Positions 45,759 through 60,700 of a DNA stretch of 64,000 nucleotides are shown piece by piece; the stretch's first letter is position 1; the number at the start of each line of letters is the position of its first letter. This DNA comes from Saccharopolyspora phatthalungensis (GTDB lineage: Bacteria > Actinomycetota > Actinomycetes > Mycobacteriales > Pseudonocardiaceae). The position numbers were made by a program, and so were the translations under genes. The DNA lies in contig NZ_JACHIW010000001.1 in assembly GCF_014203395.1 (NCBI RefSeq), positions 1,116,001-1,180,000 on the forward strand, in the 5' to 3' direction. The notes under the pieces were generated by a model. It was given only the letters and a program-made list of their open reading frames with translations. It did no database searches and was not told where the DNA came from.

Positions 45759-48700
45759 GTGTCCTTGATGGTGCCGGAGGAGGTGAGGCGGCTTTTTCAG
45801 GTGTTGACCGGTGAGGACATGACGGATGCGGATGAGGATGCGTTGTTCGTTGTGGCGGCGGCATTGGAGTCGGGTGCGGCGACGGTGGAGAGTTTGGCAC
45901 CCGTGGTGGGGCATGTGGTGGAGCGGGTGCGGGGTGGGTTTTCGGGCAAGGCGACGGACCGGTTCGCGCAACGGCTGGAGGCATTCGGACCGGTTTTGGA
46001 GTCCGGTGGTGCGGGTGTGCGGCAGTTGGCGGAGTTCGCGCGGAATCTGGCGTTGCAGGTGCAGTATCTGAAGTTCGTCACGGTGGGGGGTTTGCTGCTG
46101 CTGGTGGCCGAGATCGCCTGGGCGGTGGCGATGGCCGGTCCCACTGGTGGAGCCAGTATGGCGTGGTTGGCGGCGCGGTTCGCGGTGATGCGGTTGCTGC
46201 TGACCCGGTGGTGGGGCCAGTTGTTCATGCGGCTGGCGATGGCCCAGATCGTGGGCATTGGGCTACAGGTGGTGATGGATGCCGGGGCCCAAGGGTTGCA
46301 GTTCGCGTTGGGGACGCGGAAGAAGTGGGATGCGGCGATGTCGGAGATGGCGGTGGGGGTCGGCTCATTCAGCGGGCTGCTGGCGGTGCCGCTCTCGGCG
46401 CTGGGCAATGTGGTGGGCAACGCGATCGCCAAGGTGTTGGTGCGGGGTCTGGGCGACAAGATCGATGCTGAGGTGTTGGCGGCGGCGGCGCGGCAGGTGG
46501 CCGAAGAGCACGCGGAGCAGTACCCGGTGGCTTCGATGGCGAAATTCGCCGATGTCGTGTCGAAGAATCTAGAGGATTACACGGGTATGTCGGTGCGGGC
46601 GATGTGGGTGGCCCGCTTCGGTCACGGCCTGGGCGAATCCCTGGAAGAGGGCTTGACCGAAATGCTGGGCGAGGCGGGGTATGGCGCGATCAGCGGCCAG
46701 GGGGCGCAGTGGAATCCGTTCTCGTTTACCGCCGGGGTGTCGGAGGCGATCGGTTCGGGTATCGGGAATCTGGCGGGCTTGGCGGTGCGGGGCGAGCTGA
46801 TCCCGGCGGGCCGGGCCCGGGAGGACACGGGCGGGGAGAAGGATTCCGCCAGCACCGACACCGACACGGCCGGCGAGTTGCAGACCGAGTCCGGGATGCG
46901 GGCGGGCGAGAAGCCTGGCTTTACCGAGACTTTCAGCGAGAAACCCGGATCTCCAAAGGGAATGTCCGATGTGGATTCCGGGATTCCGGCGCCGGGTTCC
47001 AAAAAGGTGGTGGCCACTGAGCTGGAGAAGGGTTGGCCGGGTGTTGCGGTCACCTCGGCCGTCCTGCCCATCGGCACCGCCCCCGGGAAAACGTCGCCGG
47101 GTGATTCCTCCGGTACGACGGGAGCCGGAACCGGCGCGGTGACCGAGGAAAGTGCGGGGGGCCTGTCTTCGTCCCCGGGCGCGGGGCCGGACAGCCCGGC
47201 TCATCAGACCTCCGTACCCGATACCGGGATTGCCACGCCCGCTGGCGCAGCCCCGTCTGGCGGACCGGGCCAGGCGGGCACGGGCGCCGTGGCGGGTGAG
47301 GACTCCGAGACCGGTGTGCCCGGGACAACGGTCGTCCCGCCGGTGCCGCGATATCCGGGTGAGGCAGGGGCTCCGGGCCCCGACAGACTGGGCACCCCGC
47401 CGCCGCCCTACAGCGCGCCGCAAGGACAGGGCCATGTCCACGGCCACACACCGGAGCCCGGCGACGCGACCGGGGCGGGCACCCATACCGGGACACCACC
47501 ACCGGCCTACAGCCCGTCCGCCAACGCCCTCCACACCAGCCCAGAATCCGCTGTGGACAGTCCCAGCGAACCGATGGGGCCTCCAGAGCTATCCCCGGAG
47601 TCGGAGTCGGAGTCGGGGCTGGTGCCGGTGAGCCATTACGGCCCGCCGGTCTCCGACGCCGGGGCGACGACCGGAATACCCGGTTCGGATGCGCCGCCGC
47701 GTAACGACCACACCACACCCGAACAGTCCCTTATGGACAATACCGGTGACAGCCGGGACGGTCCGCGGGTTTCTGATGGCGGGGTCACCACGGCAGGATC
47801 CCGCGTCGGCGCACCCCCGATGCACGGCCCGGTCGGTGCCGACCACGCGAATACCGGCACGTCTGACACGGGCAGCACGGGTGTGCCGGTGGAACACCCG
47901 GCCCCGCTTGAGGGGTCGGGCCCGCCCGTTGCGGGGGGCCCGGTGGCCTCTGAAGGTGCGGTGCCGACCGGGGATCCTCCTGCCGCTTCGCCACCACGCG
48001 AGGGCCACCCCGGCACCGTTCTGGACGGCCACCCGGGCACCTTTTTGTCTGGTGTGGACAGACTGGGCGCTGCGGTGGACGATGCGCGGGCGGTCGAGCC
48101 CGGCTCCCCCGTCGACACGCCCTTGACGAGCGCCACCCAAAATCCTGGCGTGTCCTCCGGCGGCGTGGCTCCGGAAGCGACGCCTGCTGCGGCCGGGGCG
48201 GTTGCGGCCACCGAGGGCGAGGTGACAGTGCCCGGCCAGGTGTCCACGCGGGGTGATGGCACCGTCTCCGGTGTTCCCCCGAGAACGGATCCGGTCACGA
48301 GCACTACCGATGCGGCCCGCGGTGCGATACCGCAATCCCCGGGCACGGTGTCCTCGGGTGGCCGTGTGCCGGGTGCGGTGGGATTGCCCGTCGATGCGGT
48401 GCGCGTGCCGGTGCCTGCGGATGCGGTCTCCAGCGGCGGGGTCGCCGAGTTCCTACGGGCCCGGGTGGACGATGCCGGTACCGGCCCGGTGGTGTTGACC
48501 TCGGGCGTCGATTCGGGCTCTGATGTGGTGGTCCCATCGAACCAGGCCGCCGACGTGGCGCGCAGCCTGGGACGTGACATCGTCGCGCTGGTACCGGGAC
48601 GTGGCCGACGTGGACCCCGGTGGATGCGGTTCGCAGCGGACGGGGCACGTCCCCGCCCCGTAGGCGGGCCGGGACAAATCCTGCCACCGCGGCAAACCAG

Positions 48701-51700
48701 CCCAGGACAGCGGGAACTCGATGCTCTGACCGACTCCGCCACCGCCGTCCCGACCAGCACCGCCAAGACCGGGACGCCGGATGCAACCGGCGAGTCCGAG
48801 ACGGTGCCGCCGGTCGCGGAGACCGAGGCCACCGCGACGGGCCCCGGGCAGGGCACGCGGGAGAGACCCGACCCGACAAGTGTCGCCGACTGGACGGCCT
48901 CGGACCTTCGCCGGGAAGTCCAGCGGGCGAAGACGGTGGGCGGACCACGCCCCGCAGCGATGCGGATCGTGCAAGGCACCCATGACGTGGTGCGGCTGGC
49001 CCGTGGCCAGGCGGGCGTGGCGCTGGAGGACGTGGTGGCCCTGGTCGCCGCGCGGGTCACCGTGTACGGCCCGGACGGGGCGAAGCGGTTTTCCCGCAAG
49101 CTGGCAGCCAGACTCGATACCCGGGGAACGGGAGTGACCATCCGCGCCGGAGCGGGACCGGACCGGCAACCCGATACCCCAGCCCCCGACCAGTCCGCCG
49201 ACCCCGGTCAGGCCGGCGAGGAGACCGCACAGCCAGCGGACCCGGCCGGTGACCGAGCACGAAAACGAGGCCTTTCCGATGGCGCGGCCGATGACGGCGC
49301 CGCGCGCAGGCCCGGCGAGCCCGACGAGGCAGCCGAAAGACTTGGTAGCTCGGCGCAATTGAGCACGCCGCAATTGGTAGCGGAGCAATTGAGAGAGGAG
49401 GCGCGGGCGGAGGCGCGACGGGCTCGTGACGCCCGCCGGCCCTACACCGCTGTGGCTTTGGGGCAGAGGTTCGGACGATCCCGCACGTGGGCCCAGGCGG
49501 TGCTTGCCGAAATCAAGGCCGAAGCCGCCACAACCCAACCACGCCCACAAGAACAGGCGCACACGGACAGGCTCCCCGAACCCGACGAGGCAGCCGAAAG
49601 ACTTGGTAGTGCGGCGCGGTTAAGCTGGGCGCAATTGCAAGCGGCGCAATTGAGAGAGGCAGCGCGAGCAGAGGCGCGACGAGCCCGTGACGCCGGCGAC
49701 CCCTACCACGGGGCGAGTTTGGGGCGGAAGTTCGGCAAGAGCGACACGTGGGGTCGTCAGCGGCTTACCGAAATCAAGGCCGAAGCGGCCACTACCCAGC
49801 CCCGGCCACAGGAACCGGAGCAGGAAGCATGGCCTGCCGGTGAGACCGGTGAGTCTTCCACCGACGCGGCACCCGCTGAGGGGACAAGGAGCGACTCTGC
49901 TGCTACCGCGGCGAGTTCGGCGGCCTCGGCGGACCAGCGGCTTGATGTGGTGGGAATCGGTCACGGGCACCACGATGCGGTGCGCCCGGCACGTGAGGAT
50001 GCGCTACCGACAGCGCCGGTGAGCCTTTCGGTGCAGGGCACGGGAGAACGTGCCGACTACCCCGGGTGGACCCGCTCGCCTCACCAAGCCGCCACCGCCC
50101 CGCAAAACACCCGGCCCCTACTGGTGCTCGGACACAACGACATGGTCGTCTCTGGCGACACTGTCGCCAGAGCGCACGCCACCGGGGCGGACGTGCTGGC
50201 GCGGGGCGACCTCGGTACCGGGCCGAGATGGCTGCTGTACCCGGCCGACGGTAGCCGGCCCCGACCTGTCGATCCGCCCTCAGAGCTGACCCGCAGGCCC
50301 AGGCCGGAACCGTTGTTGTTCCGGGGCCCCCGCGATTCCAGCGAGCTCATCGGGCGCGCCGCGTGGTTGGCGCCCCATCTGTTCGACACCCAGATCGTCG
50401 GTGTGCACATGACCGGGGACGGGCGCGCGGTCCTGGGAGACGGCAGCCTGCTCGAACCCGAAGGTTTCGCCGCACACGTTCTGCAAGACCGGCGTTTCGT
50501 GCCAGGGCCCAACATCGCCCTGCTGGGATGCGCCGCCTACCAACGTCCCCGCCCGGGCGCCTTGTCCTTCGCCGAGCGGTTCACCCGCGCCCTGGGTGAG
50601 CGGGCATGGGTCACCGACGCCGAGGTGTTCCAGACCTCAGATGGCGCGGTACACGCCACCGAGACGGTGATCACCGGCGACGGCCGGATGCTGCCGGTGT
50701 TCGTCGACGGCCAGGGAACCGGCCACTGGTCACTGCTGGACCCCGACGGGCGCGAGGTCCTCTCACGTCGCGGCCCAGAACTGCGGGCCGCACTGACCGG
50801 CATGACCACACCGCGCTACACCGACCAAACAGCCCCGGAACCGCTGATCAGGTGGTCGGACAACGGCGACGCCGACCCCGCCAGGCTCCACGACGAACGC
50901 GACGAGGAGACGCAGGCTGATGCTGGGCCCCAGCACGGTCCAGAGCAGGAACAGGAGCAGGTGCAGCGGGCTCGGCCGGGTGCATCGGAGGTGCTGGAGC
51001 AGCAACATGAGGAAGCGTTCCAGGAGCTGGCATGGGTGACCGCGCGCCAAGCGGAAACGGAGCGGGCACGCCAGGAAGCGCAAGCCGAAGCGGAGCGGGT
51101 GCGGGAACAGACGCAAGCCGAGACGCAGCGGGTGCGGGAACAGACGCGAGTGACTGGGCGGCGGGCACGCCAAGGGGCGCGAGCGGGTGCGGATCGGGTG
51201 GGGGAAGAGGCGCGAGCGGAGGCGCAGCGAGCCCTCAACGCGGGTGAGCCCTACACCGTTGCGGCTTTGGGGCAGAGGTTCGGACGATCCCGCGCGTGGG
51301 CTGCGAGCTTGCTTGCGGAGGTCAGGGAGGCTGCGACCGGACCCGGTTCGCGGCAACAGGCTCAGCTGTGGCCGGCTCGGGCGGCGGGTGTCGGGCCGCA
51401 GCGGACATCGCGAGCGCCGCAGGACGCCGACCCTGGTGTGGGCCGGTCTGCCGCTGGTGGTGGGGTGCGGTCGGTGGGTGAGATGTTGCGGGGATGGTGG
51501 GCCGCGAGTGCGGATCCCGCGGCGGCTGCTGGGCGGGTGTTGTCCGATGAGGATGTGCGGCGGCTGACTAATGCGGTGGAACCGGGTGACCGGGATGGGG
51601 TGGGTGCGCCGGGGGCGCCCAGTGCAGAGCGGCTGCGGCTTATTCACGCTCTCTGGCTGACCGAGATGGTGGGTGGGCGGCCCGTCGTTGAGGATGTGCG

Positions 51701-54700
51701 GGATGTCCGGCTGGTAGCCGACTGGGTCCGGGACACCGGTGCGATGCAGGGACCGAGGTTGGTCTCCGCGGCGGATGTGCACCGTGTGGTGCGGGAGGCG
51801 ACCGGGAGCACCACGGACGCCCGCTGGCAGGAAGTGCAGTTCTTGGCCGATGTCGTCCGGCGGGTGGAGCAGGGACTGGAGCAAAGGGGTGAACAGCGGC
51901 GGGCCACGCTGGCCGAGGTGCGGGCGCAGTGGCAGCGGCAGGCCACCCGGGCGGTGACGCTGCGAATGGGCAGCCAGGCCGAGAACACCGTGGTATACCC
52001 GGCCGACGAGGTCTCGGCACGATGGTGGCGCAGTTTCCGCAGTGGCGGGGTGGATTTGGGTCAGATTCGGCGTGATCTGGGGATCGCCGACGACAGCGAG
52101 CCCCTCTTGGTCGTGGTGGAGGCCAGACGACTGCCCGCCAGTGCGAACAGATCGTTCCTGCTCGGAGACGAACTTCGCAATACGAGCGTGGAACTGGAAA
52201 CACCACGCGAGCTGGGCCAGCGGGTGGCCGACACCGAGCAGTATCAGCGAGTCACCGAAAACAACCCAGACGGCCCGGTCGTGCTGGTGATCCTGGGCGG
52301 CAACGCCGGACTCCGCCGCACTCGCGACGCCCTCGCTCAACGATTCGCCGAAGGACTCACCGCAGGCGGCGACAGTGCCCGGCGGGTTCTTCTGGCCGAG
52401 GGCTACATCTCGCACGCTCCCGCCGGGCTCGGGCTGACCGCCGCGGGGTCACGGCCCGCCGGCCGCCAAGACGCACCGGGGCTGGTGCTGTCCTCGGGTG
52501 CGCCGCCGAGTTTCCGGAGTCACGGGCCGATTCAGGGGTCCGCACGGCATAGTCCTACGCACGGCCCCGCCACGGCCCCGTGGTCGCCACGAGCGTGGCT
52601 GACGATTCCGGCGGGGCCAACCATGATCGACGCGGTGGCCTTTCCGCGCAACAGCGATGAAGAGGCGGCGTGGCGGCGGTGGGCGGAGTCGGGACCTGAC
52701 CTGACCGTGCTGTCGGGACCTGACCTGCCCGGGCTATCGACACAGGTGCAGGGTGCAGCACCGATCCTCGTGCTGGCGAACCGGCACGGATTTTTCGACT
52801 ACGCCGACCCCGAAACCTGGGCTCCCGTGCGCACGGGGCCCGAAGAATTCGGTGCGGCCGTGGCTGAAGCATTGGGCCAGGCAGCGGGTTTGGATGCCAG
52901 CAGGGCGGTCGTCGTGTTCGCTGTGCAGCTGCCTAACGGGGGTGGCCTGCGCGAGCAGGGGCGCCAGGGACTCGCGAACGGAATAAGCCGACATGGCCAC
53001 GACGGGCCGGTTTATGTTGCTGACGTTGTACAACGCGATGACGGCGGCAGCATTCGGCTTGAGATCCAGGGCATCACCCTGGCCGAGAGAGGTCCGCGGG
53101 ACCCTGAACTACCGGTGCGGGAACTGAATTCCTCCGATCCGGGACGTCATGTGCTGGCAGCCGGGGGAACCTCGGCGGATGCGGACTGGTGGAATCAGTG
53201 GTCGTCGAATGGCGTCCAGGTCAGCGGCGTGGAACTGCTCGGGCTCGATTCGACGACGGTGGTGCTCGCGCGGTTGCGGGGTAGCGAGTTCGTCACACCC
53301 TCGGGCACCATGTCCGCGTTCGAATTCGGCCGCCAGGTAACCGACAGCGTGCCCTACCAGACCTCGACCACACAGCATCCAGACGCTCCGGTGCTGCTGG
53401 CCACGGTGGGGGCCGAGACGGGGCTCAGCGAGGACGCCGCGCATGAATTCGCCCGAGGCGTACGCGGCAACGACCCGGATCGCACGGTCCTGGTCACCGA
53501 CCGGGACTTCCGGTTGCGACGCGAAAACGACCTGGCCGAGCTCCCCCTCGAAGCCGACCTCCTGCGGTTCGTGCCGCCACCGAACTGGTTCCCGGGAGCC
53601 AGAACGAGCCGGCCCGCCGACGGCGGCTTCACAGCGGTGCTGACATATCCATCCCTGCCCGGACCGACTCCAACACCCACTGTGGACACGGACTGGTTTG
53701 CCTCGGAAACCGGCCACCGCAAGCCGCTGGTCGTCATGGCCCGATCGGTGCGCGGCCGTTTCCACGTGCTGGATCCCTCGACGGATCAGACATGGGTCCT
53801 CGGGCCATCGGACTTCGGCACAAGCGTGGCCAGGAGTACGGAGTTCCAGCAGGCCGTCACCGACGATTTGGCACGCCCGGTTGTCGTGGTGTTCAACAGG
53901 TGGCACCCCGGCCTGACCGAACAAGACGCGCGCGCACTGGCTGAGGGGCTGCGCGGCGACGGCATCCAGCGGCCCGTTTTCCTCTCGCTGGGGCGGATCC
54001 AGAACAGCGAGACCGGAGCACGGCCCCACGCTCTGGCCGAGGCACCATCAACACAATCGGCGCTGCTCTCCCACCCGGCCAGCGCTGCCGATGCGCGGCA
54101 GCCCCTGCTCCTGTCCGCTCTGGGCAGTGAGCACATAGAGGTTCTCGGCCAGCTTCATTCGTACGGGGTTTCCCGGCTGTTGTCGCAGCTGGGGTATTCC
54201 GGCACCCAGCAACCGATTGTCGTCCTCACAAACAACCCCGCCAACGATTCCGTCGCCCCCCTCGGGAGAAGGAACGTACGGCCGACACGGCTCATGGGCA
54301 CGGTGCTGGCGGGAACCCCGGACTACCTTGAGGCGATTCGCGGGGACTGGCGGCGACCGATCGTGATCGTCCCGGTAGGAGAACCGAACGACCCCGACCC
54401 AAGGCCCCAGGACTTCACTGACTTCACAACGGAACTACTGGGCAACCCCGATACTGACCGGCCCGTCTACCTTGCCGAGCACAACATCCATCACGTGGAG
54501 CCCGGCCTGCGACTGCTGACGCCCGAGCGCATGCGGCCTCCCCCTGCGCGGGAGGACTTGGTGTCCCACTCCTTGCGTGTCGGCGTCGGCCAGGAATCGG
54601 CCGTCAACGCCGTGGGCTTCCCCGCGGGACCAGACCTGCCGACAGAATGGACCGGGTGGGGCTCGCTGGAGCGCACCTGGTACGGGCCCGCCCTGCGCCG

Positions 54701-57700
54701 CGCGATGAGCGAGTTCGACCCGGACCCGCTGTTCGTCTTCGTACCGGTACGGAACGGACAAATAGTAGTCCGCGACGCAACCGGCGTGCTTGAAACACCG
54801 GATCCTGTTGCGCTGGGCCTTCGCATGCAGCAGTCCCCACAGTTCCAGGACGCCGGCGGCCACATCGACCGCACAGTGGTGATCGTGGCGGACTTCATGG
54901 GCCCACAAATTCCGGACTGGTACGCCAGAGCACTCGCCGAAGGACTCCGCAGAACCGGTGGCCCACCCCGACCCCTGTACGTTTACGACGGCTACAACCA
55001 CGCGGCTTTCCACACCGACGAGGCGCTGGGCCGCCTGCGGAACGTGACACCCGAGCTGAACTGGCAGCGGTCCGGGCAAGTCCGCGACCCAGACGATCCG
55101 CTGGAAATCGTCCCGCACTATGTGCGGGGTGCGCTGCCCGCCTACGACAGTGCCGGAGAAGTCGCCTCGGCGGTCGCGGCGGTCGACCGGCAACGCCAGG
55201 CAGCCCTGGCCAGCGCCGCCCGCGCAACCCAGCCCGCCGAGGCCACCGAAGCCGAGATCGCCACCTTGCACCATCGGTGGAACGAGCAGTTCCACGAAGC
55301 CGAACGCACGCTGAGTACGCTCCCGGCCGACTGGGTGGCCGACCTACAGGCACGGGCCAGGACGATCCTGGCAAGCGTGTGGCCACGCCCCAGACAGGGC
55401 GACACCCTCTCGGCGATGGCCATGCAGGGCTTGTGGGACCGGATGGCCCAACGCGTCGCGTTCCGCTTGTACCACGACGGCCGGTCGGAAACGGGCGCGT
55501 GGGCAGACGCCGCAGCAATGGCCGCCACCGTTCCATCCCTGCCGGTCGTGCTGACTGTCCGGGGATCGGACGAGTCGGTCACCTACCCGACATGGACAAG
55601 ATCACCGGGACACGCGCAGCTCACACCGGACCGGGATCGGTTGCTGGTGGTACTGGGCACCGACCACTCGGTCGTGCTCAATGAATTGATCGCCGAAGCA
55701 CAACGCTCGGGCGCCGACGTGCTCGCACGAACCGACACCACAAACGGTCCACAATGGATACTTTTCCGGGCCGACGGGCGCGAACCCCTGCCGGTGGAAC
55801 CGCCAGCAGAGCTAACACGACTGGCCAGCCCGGCACCGTTGATGTACTTCGGACCCGACGATGACGCGGCGGCTGTCGAAGCGGTAGCGCTGGCCTCGGA
55901 TCTGCCCGGCGTACAAGTCGTGGGCATCCACATCACCCCGTCCGGAAACGGACGGTGGCCAGACGGAGAAGCAGGACCGGAAGAATCCGCCGCCCGCGTA
56001 TGGCGCGACCGGCGCTTCGTCGCCGGACTACCAGTGGCCCTGTTCGGATGCGGCGCCGCACGACGTTCGGCCCCGGGCGAGGCATCATTCGCCCAGCGAT
56101 TCACGGCGAGACTGGGGGCGTTGTGCGGTTGCGCTACCGGGCGGCGTTCAGAGCCGGGTGAGGCGTCATTCGCGCAGCAATTCGCGACGAGCTTGGGGCT
56201 ATCCGTCTGGACGACCGACGCCAGCGAGGTATGGCAGACCCGCGATGGTGCGGTACACGCCACCGACACCGTGACCACCGCCGACGGGCGAATGCAGCCG
56301 ATGTTCACCAACGGCCAAGGAACCGGCCAGTGGTCCCTGCTCGGCCCCGACGGGCGCGAGGTGCTCTCCCATCGCGGCCCGGAACTACGCGCCGCACTAA
56401 CAGGCACGACCCCACCGCGCTACCCCGACCAGGCGCACCCCGAGCCGGTGATCAGGTGGTCGGACAACGGCAATACCAATTCCTTCCACGACGAGCGGGC
56501 GCGGTTGGAGACGTGGCGGGGTGGTCAAGAGATCGCGCGGCCGCTCGATGAGTTGTTGAGCGGGTGGTGGACCGCGCGTGCGGATGGCGGGTCGGCTGCT
56601 GGGCGGCAGTTGTCTGATGATGACGTGCGCAGGCTGGCTGATGCGGTCGAACTGCGTTACCGGGACGGCGCGGGTGGACCGGGCACGCGCAGTGGAGAGC
56701 GGTTGCGGGGCAGGCTTGTAAACGTACTTGAGCTGACCGAGGGACTGGGCGGACAACCCACCGTCGCCGACGTGCGGGATATCCGCCTGGTAGCCGACTG
56801 GGTCCGGGACACCGGCCGGATGCCGGGGCCGACGGTGACCGCCGCCGACGTGCACAGCCTCGTCCACGAGCTGACCGAAACCACCACGAACGTTCGCCCG
56901 CACGAACTGAGCTACCTCGCCGATGTCCTGCGGCGAGTGGAACAGGAAGGCCAGCAGCGACGGGCGACCGTGCCCGAACTACGCGCGCAATGGCGGCATG
57001 GAGCCACCCAGGCCGTGACACTGCGGATGGGCGCCCACACCGACAACACCGTCGCCTACCCCGCCAGCACGGCCTCATCACGGTGGTGGGGAAATTTCCA
57101 TGGCGGCCGGGTAGACCTCGACCAGATCCGGCAGGAGATGGGAATCACCGCGGATCGCGAACCGGTCATCGTCGTGGTCGAAGCCCGACGGCGCACGGCC
57201 GGTGCGGAAAAGTCATTCCTGATCAGCGATGAGATCCGCGGGGCGACCGCACACCTCGACACCCCGCGGGAACTGGGACAGCGGGTGGCCGGCACCGAGC
57301 AATACCAGCGGGTCGCCGCAACCAACCAGGACGGTCCGGTCGTCTTGGTGGTCACGGGCGGCAACGCGGCACTCGGCGTGCACCTCAGTCGCGACGAACT
57401 CACCCAGCGATTCGCCGAAGGGCTCAACGCAGGAGGGGACGGCATCCGCCAGGTCCTGCTGGCCGAGGGCTATGTCTCCCACGATCCTGCCGGGCTCGGA
57501 TTAATCGCTGCGGGCCCACAGGCCGGTGACCGGCAGAACGCCGGACTGGTGCTGCCCTCGGGAACACGAGCCAGTGTGGTGACGCTGCGGCTGGAATCCG
57601 CGCAGGAGAACACGATCGCCTACCCCATTAACGCCACGGACAAGAGTCAACTGCTTTCAACGGTTGGCCTGGGTCTGGGATGGGACACCGCAAGGGCTGA

Positions 57701-60700
57701 TTCGCCGATCTTCGTGCTGGCGTGGATTACACCGACGGGTGGGTTCACCGTCGCCGACGGGGATACGTGGGAAACGCAGGACGTGAGCCCACGCGAGTTC
57801 GCTCGCCGGGCGGTCGAGGACGCGCGATCCCACGGGATCGCCAGGCCAGACGACGAACGTCCCATCATCGTCCGCACATACGCCTGGGACCGTCACCGAT
57901 CGCTGCCAGAACGGGCCCGCCACGAGCTGGCCGAAAGCTTCCGCGAGGCGGGACATCACGGGCCGGTTCACGTGTTGGAACGGGACATTGCGACGGAACG
58001 TTTCCATCCCGCTCCCGTGGTCCAGTGGTCGCCGCGAGCGCGGCTGACGATACCGGCGGGTTCAACCGTGCTCGACGCCGTCGCGTATTCGCGCAACAGT
58101 GGCGAGGAGGCCGTGTGGCGGCGGTGGGCCGAGTCGGAGCCTGACCTGGACGATCTGCTGGAACGGGTGCGTGACGAATCACCGGTCCTCGTGCTGGCCC
58201 GCTGGCTGCCCGGTAGGGCTTTCGCCTACTTCGACCCCGCAACCCGAGCCAGCAGGCACCTGAGCGCCGGAGCATTCGGCCGGGAAGTGGCCGGGGCCCT
58301 GGGCGAGATAGCGTCCTCGAATCCGGGAAAGACCGTCGTCGTGCTTGCTATGCAGCGGCCATATGAGGCCAACCTGGGAGAACCGGAACGTCAGCAACTC
58401 GCGAACGGGCTAGGCCGATTTGGCCACCATGGGCCGGTTTATGTTGCTACCGTTGTGGAAATCGATAACGGCGACACCACCCGTATTCATTTTGGGCTGG
58501 ATATCAATCTCGCCGGAGGACAACCGCGCGATGCCGAGCTGCCGGTGCACAGGTTGGCTCGCTGGCAACAGTCGTATCGTTTGCTGGCAGCCGGCGGAAC
58601 TTCGGCGGATATGACCTGGTGGCACGAATGGTCGACGAGTGGTTTCCGGGTAAGCGGTGCGCCACGTCTCGGGTTGCGTTCGACGACGGTTGTGCTCGCG
58701 CGGTTGTGGGGCGATGAGTTCGTCACACCGTCGGGCACCCTGTCAGCCTTCGAATTCGGTCGCGAGGTAACGCGCCGGCAACCGTACCGGACCGTGACCA
58801 TGCAAGATCCAGACGCTCCGGTGCTGTTGGCGACGGTAGGAGCCGAGACCGGGCTCAGCGAGCACGCCGCACACGAGTTCGCCCGTGGTTTGCGGCAGGA
58901 CATCCCGGATCTGGATGTCCTGGTCACGGACCGGGATTTCCGGTTGCGGCGCGAAAACGACGCGGCCGTTCTCCAGCTCAACGAAAATCCCCCGCGGTTC
59001 GTGCCCCCGCCGAACTGGTCGCCGGAGGTTGAGGTGGACCGGTCCACCGACGACGACTTCGTTGCGGTGCTGACGTATCCGTCCCGCCCAGGACGGACGC
59101 GACGGCTTACCGTGGACGCGGACTGGTTTGTTTCGGAGGCCGGCCACCGGACGCCACTCGTGGTGGTAGCACCGTCGGTGCACGGACGCTTCCACGTGTT
59201 TGATCCATCGATTTACCGGGTGCGAGTTCTTGGGCCCGCGGACTTCGGCACGAGCGTGGCCAGGAACGCGGAGTTCCACCAGGCCGTCAGCGACGATCCG
59301 GCCCGCCCGGTTGTGGTGGTGTTCGACCAGTGGCCGTCCGGACTGACCGAGCGGGACGCGCGGGCGTTGGCCGAGGGCTTGCGCAGCGACGGCATCCGGC
59401 GGCCCGTTTTCCTGTCGATGGGCAAGTTTCAGGAGCGCGGGGCCGGGTGGCGGCCATACTCCCTGGTCGAGGCGCCGTCAGCGCAGTCGATGCTGCTCAC
59501 GCATCCGGCCAGTGCCGCCGGTGCGCGGCGCCCGGCGCTCATCTCCTATCTGGACCCCTCTTCCCAGGCGGAGGTCCTTGACCAGGTTCGTTCGCTCGGG
59601 ATCTCCCGCCTGTTGTCGGAGCTGGGGTATCGCGGGGCCCAACATCCGATTGTCGTCCTTACGAGCGCGGGTTTCGGTCGTTTCATGACGCCATACGGGG
59701 AGCTGTCGCCTGCGCAGCTCGGCGATTTCCTGGCGGAAGACCCGAAATACCTTGAGGCGACCCAAGGGGACTGGCGGCGACCGGTCGTCATCGTCCCAGT
59801 ACGGCTGCCGCCGCACTACGTCGATGAAGCGTCGGACATCACTCCCTTGACCGCACACCTGCTGGGCACCCCCGACGCTGACCGGCCCGTCTACATCTCG
59901 GCAGACATCATGTCGGTCGGCGGGCTCACCATGCAGGAAGGCGGGCGCCTCCCCGGCCCGAAACTGTTGACACCGGAGCGAATGCAGCCTCCCGGTACGC
60001 AGCAGGAACTGGGGTCCCAGACCCTGCGTGTCGGTGTTGGCGAGGAGTCGGCGCTCAACGCGGTGGGTTTCCCGGTGGAATCGGAAGACCTAGCCGCCTG
60101 GGAAGATTGGGGCTCGTTGAATTACGACGGGTACGGGCCCATGCTGCGGCGCGCGGTGGGCGAATTTGATCCGGACCCGCTGTTCGTCTTCGTGAAAGTG
60201 TCGGACGAACAAGTCGTAGTAGTGCGCGACAGAGCTCACGAACCGGAACCGCGGTCGGAGTCGGAACCGGGATGGTGGGAGTCCGATGCTGAGTCCGCCC
60301 CCGAGTCCGCCCCTGAGCCTGGCCAAATGCACGAGTCACCGGATCCTGTCGAGCTGGGCATGCTCATCCAGCGTTCGCCGCATTTCCAGCATCTTGAGTA
60401 CCCGACATCGGCCGTTGCGGATGCCGGGCAGCTCGGGCGCACGGTGGTGATCGTGCCGATGTCCGAGAATGGCAGGCCATTACCGGACTGGTATGCCAGA
60501 GCACTCGCCGAAGGCATGCGCCGAGTCGGCGGTCCACCGCGCCCCGTGTACGTCTACGACGGCTACCACAACGAGGCTTACGATACCGATTCCGTGCTGG
60601 ACCGGCTGCGGAGCGTGACACCCGAACTGCACTGGCGGCAGGCTGGAGAGGTCCGCGACCCGGTGGAGCCCCGGGAAATCGTGCCGCACTACGAGCGCGA

